Shown here in pieces: positions 41,003-42,394 of a stretch of DNA of 42,394 nucleotides. Origin of the DNA: Rhizobium sp. P40RR-XXII (lineage in GTDB: Bacteria > Pseudomonadota > Alphaproteobacteria > Rhizobiales > Rhizobiaceae); the NCBI RefSeq assembly GCF_012641405.1, contig NZ_JABAII010000030.1, positions 1 through 42,394 of the forward strand, written 5' to 3'. Position 1 is the stretch's first letter, and the number at the start of each line of letters is the position of its first letter. The notes under the pieces are model-generated. The model was not told where the DNA came from and did not search any database. It saw only the letters and a program-made list of their open reading frames with translations. The position numbers were made by a program, and so were the translations under genes.

Positions 41003-42193
41003 ATGAACAAGACGGCGTTTTTCGATAGTCTGACAGAGCAGAAGCCCGATCCTCTGCTGGAATTGATTGCCAAGTTCGCGGCCGATCCGAGACCCGGGAA
41101 AGTCGATCTCGGGGTCGGCGTCTATCGCGATGAAACGGGCCGCACGCCGGTCATGAAAGCCGTCAAGACGGCCGAGCATTATCTCTGGGAAACGCAAGAA
41201 TCCAAATCCTACATCGGCCCCGAGGGCGATCCTCTCTTCCTGCGGACATTGGCACACGAAGTCTTCGGCGGGCGCCATTGCGGCAGGCTGCTCGCCGGAA
41301 TTCAGACGCCGGGCGGCACCGGCGCCCTGCGCCTGGCCGCTGAGCTGCTTGCTCTCGACAAGCGGCGCAAGATCTGGATCGGTACGCCGACATGGGTCAA
41401 CCATCAGGCGATCTTTGCCGCCGTCGGCCTTCAGGCCGGAACCTATCGTTTCTTCGATATCGGCAAGCAGGCCGTTCTGATCGACGACATGCTGACGGCC
41501 CTGCAGAACGCCGCTCCCGGCGACGCGGTGCTGTTGCAGACGAGCTGCCATAACCCGACCGGCGCAGCTTTATCGCAACAGAACTGGCGAGATATTGCCG
41601 ACATCGCCGCCGCCCGGGGATTGCTCCCCCTCTTCGACAATGCCTATCAGGGCCTGGGGCACGGCCGGGCCGAAGATGCAGCCGGCATGATGATGGTCAT
41701 CGAAGCGGTCGGCGAAGCCATGGTTGCCGTCTCCTGCTCGAAATCCTTTTCGCTCTATCGGGAGCGTACCGGCGCGGTCTATTTGGTCGGAGACCGGCAG
41801 GCATCGTTGAACAAGGCGATCGGCAATCTCGCAGGCTATGCCCGCGCGAGCTACTCCATGCCGCCCGCGCACGGAGCGGCCATCGTCGCGGCAATCCTCC
41901 AGGATGCGTCACGCCGCCAGGCCTGGATGGATGAGTTGAATGACATGCGCATCCGCATAACGGAGATCCGCCGCGCGGCCGGAGAGGCCTTTGGTCGATT
42001 TCGTTCCGAGCTCGCCCATATAGGCGCCCAGGAGGGCATGTTTTCCCTGCTGCCGATCTCCCCCGAAAATGTCCGGAAACTCCGGGCCGAACACGGCATC
42101 TACATGCCGGACTCCGGACGGATCAATGTCGCGGGCATGCGGGTCGAGGACGTGGCGTCCGTGACCGAATGCATCGGTCCGTATCTGGCTTGA
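41003..42193 (+). CDS. Aromatic/aspartate-type aminotransferase (class I)
   Basis: 396 residues of the AspC/TyrB group (aminotransferase I-alpha). Visible are DLGVGVYRDETGRTPVM, TPGGTGALRLAAELL, SCHNPTG (PLP-binding Asn 184), FDNAYQG (Asp 212) and the PLP Lys 247 in SCSKSFSLYRERTG. The length and motifs fit the TyrB/aromatic aminotransferases that take phenylalanine, tyrosine and aspartate. It follows E2 by 16 bases with GGAGG upstream of ATG 41003 and so belongs to the same operon. Its product 2-oxoacid is the expected E1 substrate. Exact substrate range cannot be read. Confidence 0.9.
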   Translation: MNKTAFFDSLTEQKPDPLLELIAKFAADPRPGKVDLGVGVYRDETGRTPVMKAVKTAEHYLWETQESKSYIGPEGDPLFLRTLAHEVFGGRHCGRLLAGIQTPGGTGALRLAAELLALDKRRKIWIGTPTWVNHQAIFAAVGLQAGTYRFFDIGKQAVLIDDMLTALQNAAPGDAVLLQTSCHNPTGAALSQQNWRDIADIAAARGLLPLFDNAYQGLGHGRAEDAAGMMMVIEAVGEAMVAVSCSKSFSLYRERTGAVYLVGDRQASLNKAIGNLAGYARASYSMPPAHGAAIVAAILQDASRRQAWMDELNDMRIRITEIRRAAGEAFGRFRSELAHIGAQEGMFSLLPISPENVRKLRAEHGIYMPDSGRINVAGMRVEDVASVTECIGPYLA

Positions 42194-42208
42194 AGACGGG
42201 CCGAAGTG

Positions 42209-42235
42209 GTCAAGCGTTTCAGGCGAGCGCTTGAC
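42209..42235 (+). terminator. Hairpin after the aminotransferase gene
   Basis: An 8-bp perfect stem (GTCAAGCG / CGCTTGAC) with an 11-base loop begins 15 bases past the stop. No T-tract follows. It may instead be the terminal region of the IS element whose transposase ends at 42288. Confidence 0.35.
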
Positions 42236-42287
42236 TGCAATGCACTATTGAACCGCGACGTTGGAACTGCGCTAGAGCCTGCTGCTT

Positions 42288-42394
42288 TCATACGGAAGCA
42301 TATCCTGAGTTTGTGAGGTAGTTTGCGCATTCGGCTGGCGAGAAGCAGTCGAGCATTTCACCAGCCTTGCGCCATGTCGCTTCGACTGTGCGAG
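42288..42394 (-). mobile_element. IS630-family transposase, C-terminal end (runs off the window)
   Basis: The minus strand from the window edge to TGA at 42288-42290 encodes RTVEATWRKAGEMLD followed by CFSPAECANYLTNSGYASV. This is the characteristic C-terminus of IS630-type transposases (RTVEALW ... F(S/T)PxECANY(F/L)xxxGY). Only about 34 residues are inside the window. The terminal inverted repeat of the element should lie between 42200 and 42287. Confidence 0.75.

Noticed and set aside
39568..41073. 501-codon minus-strand frame opposite the E2 and E1 genes
   Set aside because: Shadow of genes with diagnostic lipoyl, TPP and catalytic motifs on the other strand.
1..42394. CRISPR arrays, tRNA or rRNA genes, replication origin (repABC)
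   Set aside because: I looked for regular direct repeats, tRNA-like cloverleafs and rep genes and saw none.

Overview
The window looks like an accessory replicon (plasmid, chromid or genomic-island DNA) of a Rhizobium-type alphaproteobacterium. The GC-rich codon use, the rhizobial hairpin repeats, a LuxI/LuxR quorum-sensing set, the style of the PotABCD-like transporter and the layout of the phenylacetate genes all point that way. The species cannot be fixed from sequence alone. Both edges carry mobile DNA. The last domains (D5/D6) of a group II intron at the left edge interrupt a nucleotidyltransferase-HEPN gene, and the C-terminus of an IS630-type transposase lies at the right edge.

Region 1 (1-1.7 kb) holds debris: the intron end, the 3' exon of the interrupted gene, a small rhizobial ORF, a broken OmpR/PhoB-type regulator and a hairpin repeat. 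Region 2 (1.7-13.0 kb, all minus strand) is a catabolic locus. A GntR/FCD regulator and a ureohydrolase-family enzyme precede a ten-gene run: DUF1185 protein, alpha/beta hydrolase, flavin reductase fused to a Nudix-like domain, luciferase-like monooxygenase, aldehyde dehydrogenase, NIPSNAP protein, and a PotD/B/C/A-like ABC importer. A 14-base element occurs three times, near the regulator and near the ten-gene run, and is the likely operator. The set resembles the Rut pyrimidine-ring-opening pathway in its parts but would act on a different, unknown nitrogen compound.

Region 3 (13.0-17.7 kb) has an ArsR remnant and an RND efflux pump with its adaptor. Region 4 (18.1-20.7 kb) is a luxR-luxI-luxR quorum-sensing set whose two receptors have equal length and equal ligand-pocket positions. 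Region 5 (21-24.4 kb) contains a CheW-like protein, a MEKHLA/PAS protein, a TetR regulator with two tandem paralogous proteins of unknown function, and a DHFR/RibD-like reductase.

Region 6 (24.6-37.0 kb) is the phenylacetate (paa) pathway: paaG-paaI-paaK-TetR(paaR) on the plus strand, and paaX plus paaABCDE, an extra PaaA/PaaC-like ferritin-fold gene, paaZ, a hotdog thioesterase and paaY on the minus strand. paaF, paaH and the thiolase paaJ are not in the window. Region 7 (37.1-42.2 kb) has an Lrp regulator divergent from a fused-E1 2-oxoacid dehydrogenase, its E2 and an aromatic-type aminotransferase. Next to paa genes this suggests conversion of phenylalanine (or a similar amino acid) via phenylpyruvate straight to phenylacetyl-CoA, which paaABCE would then epoxidise.
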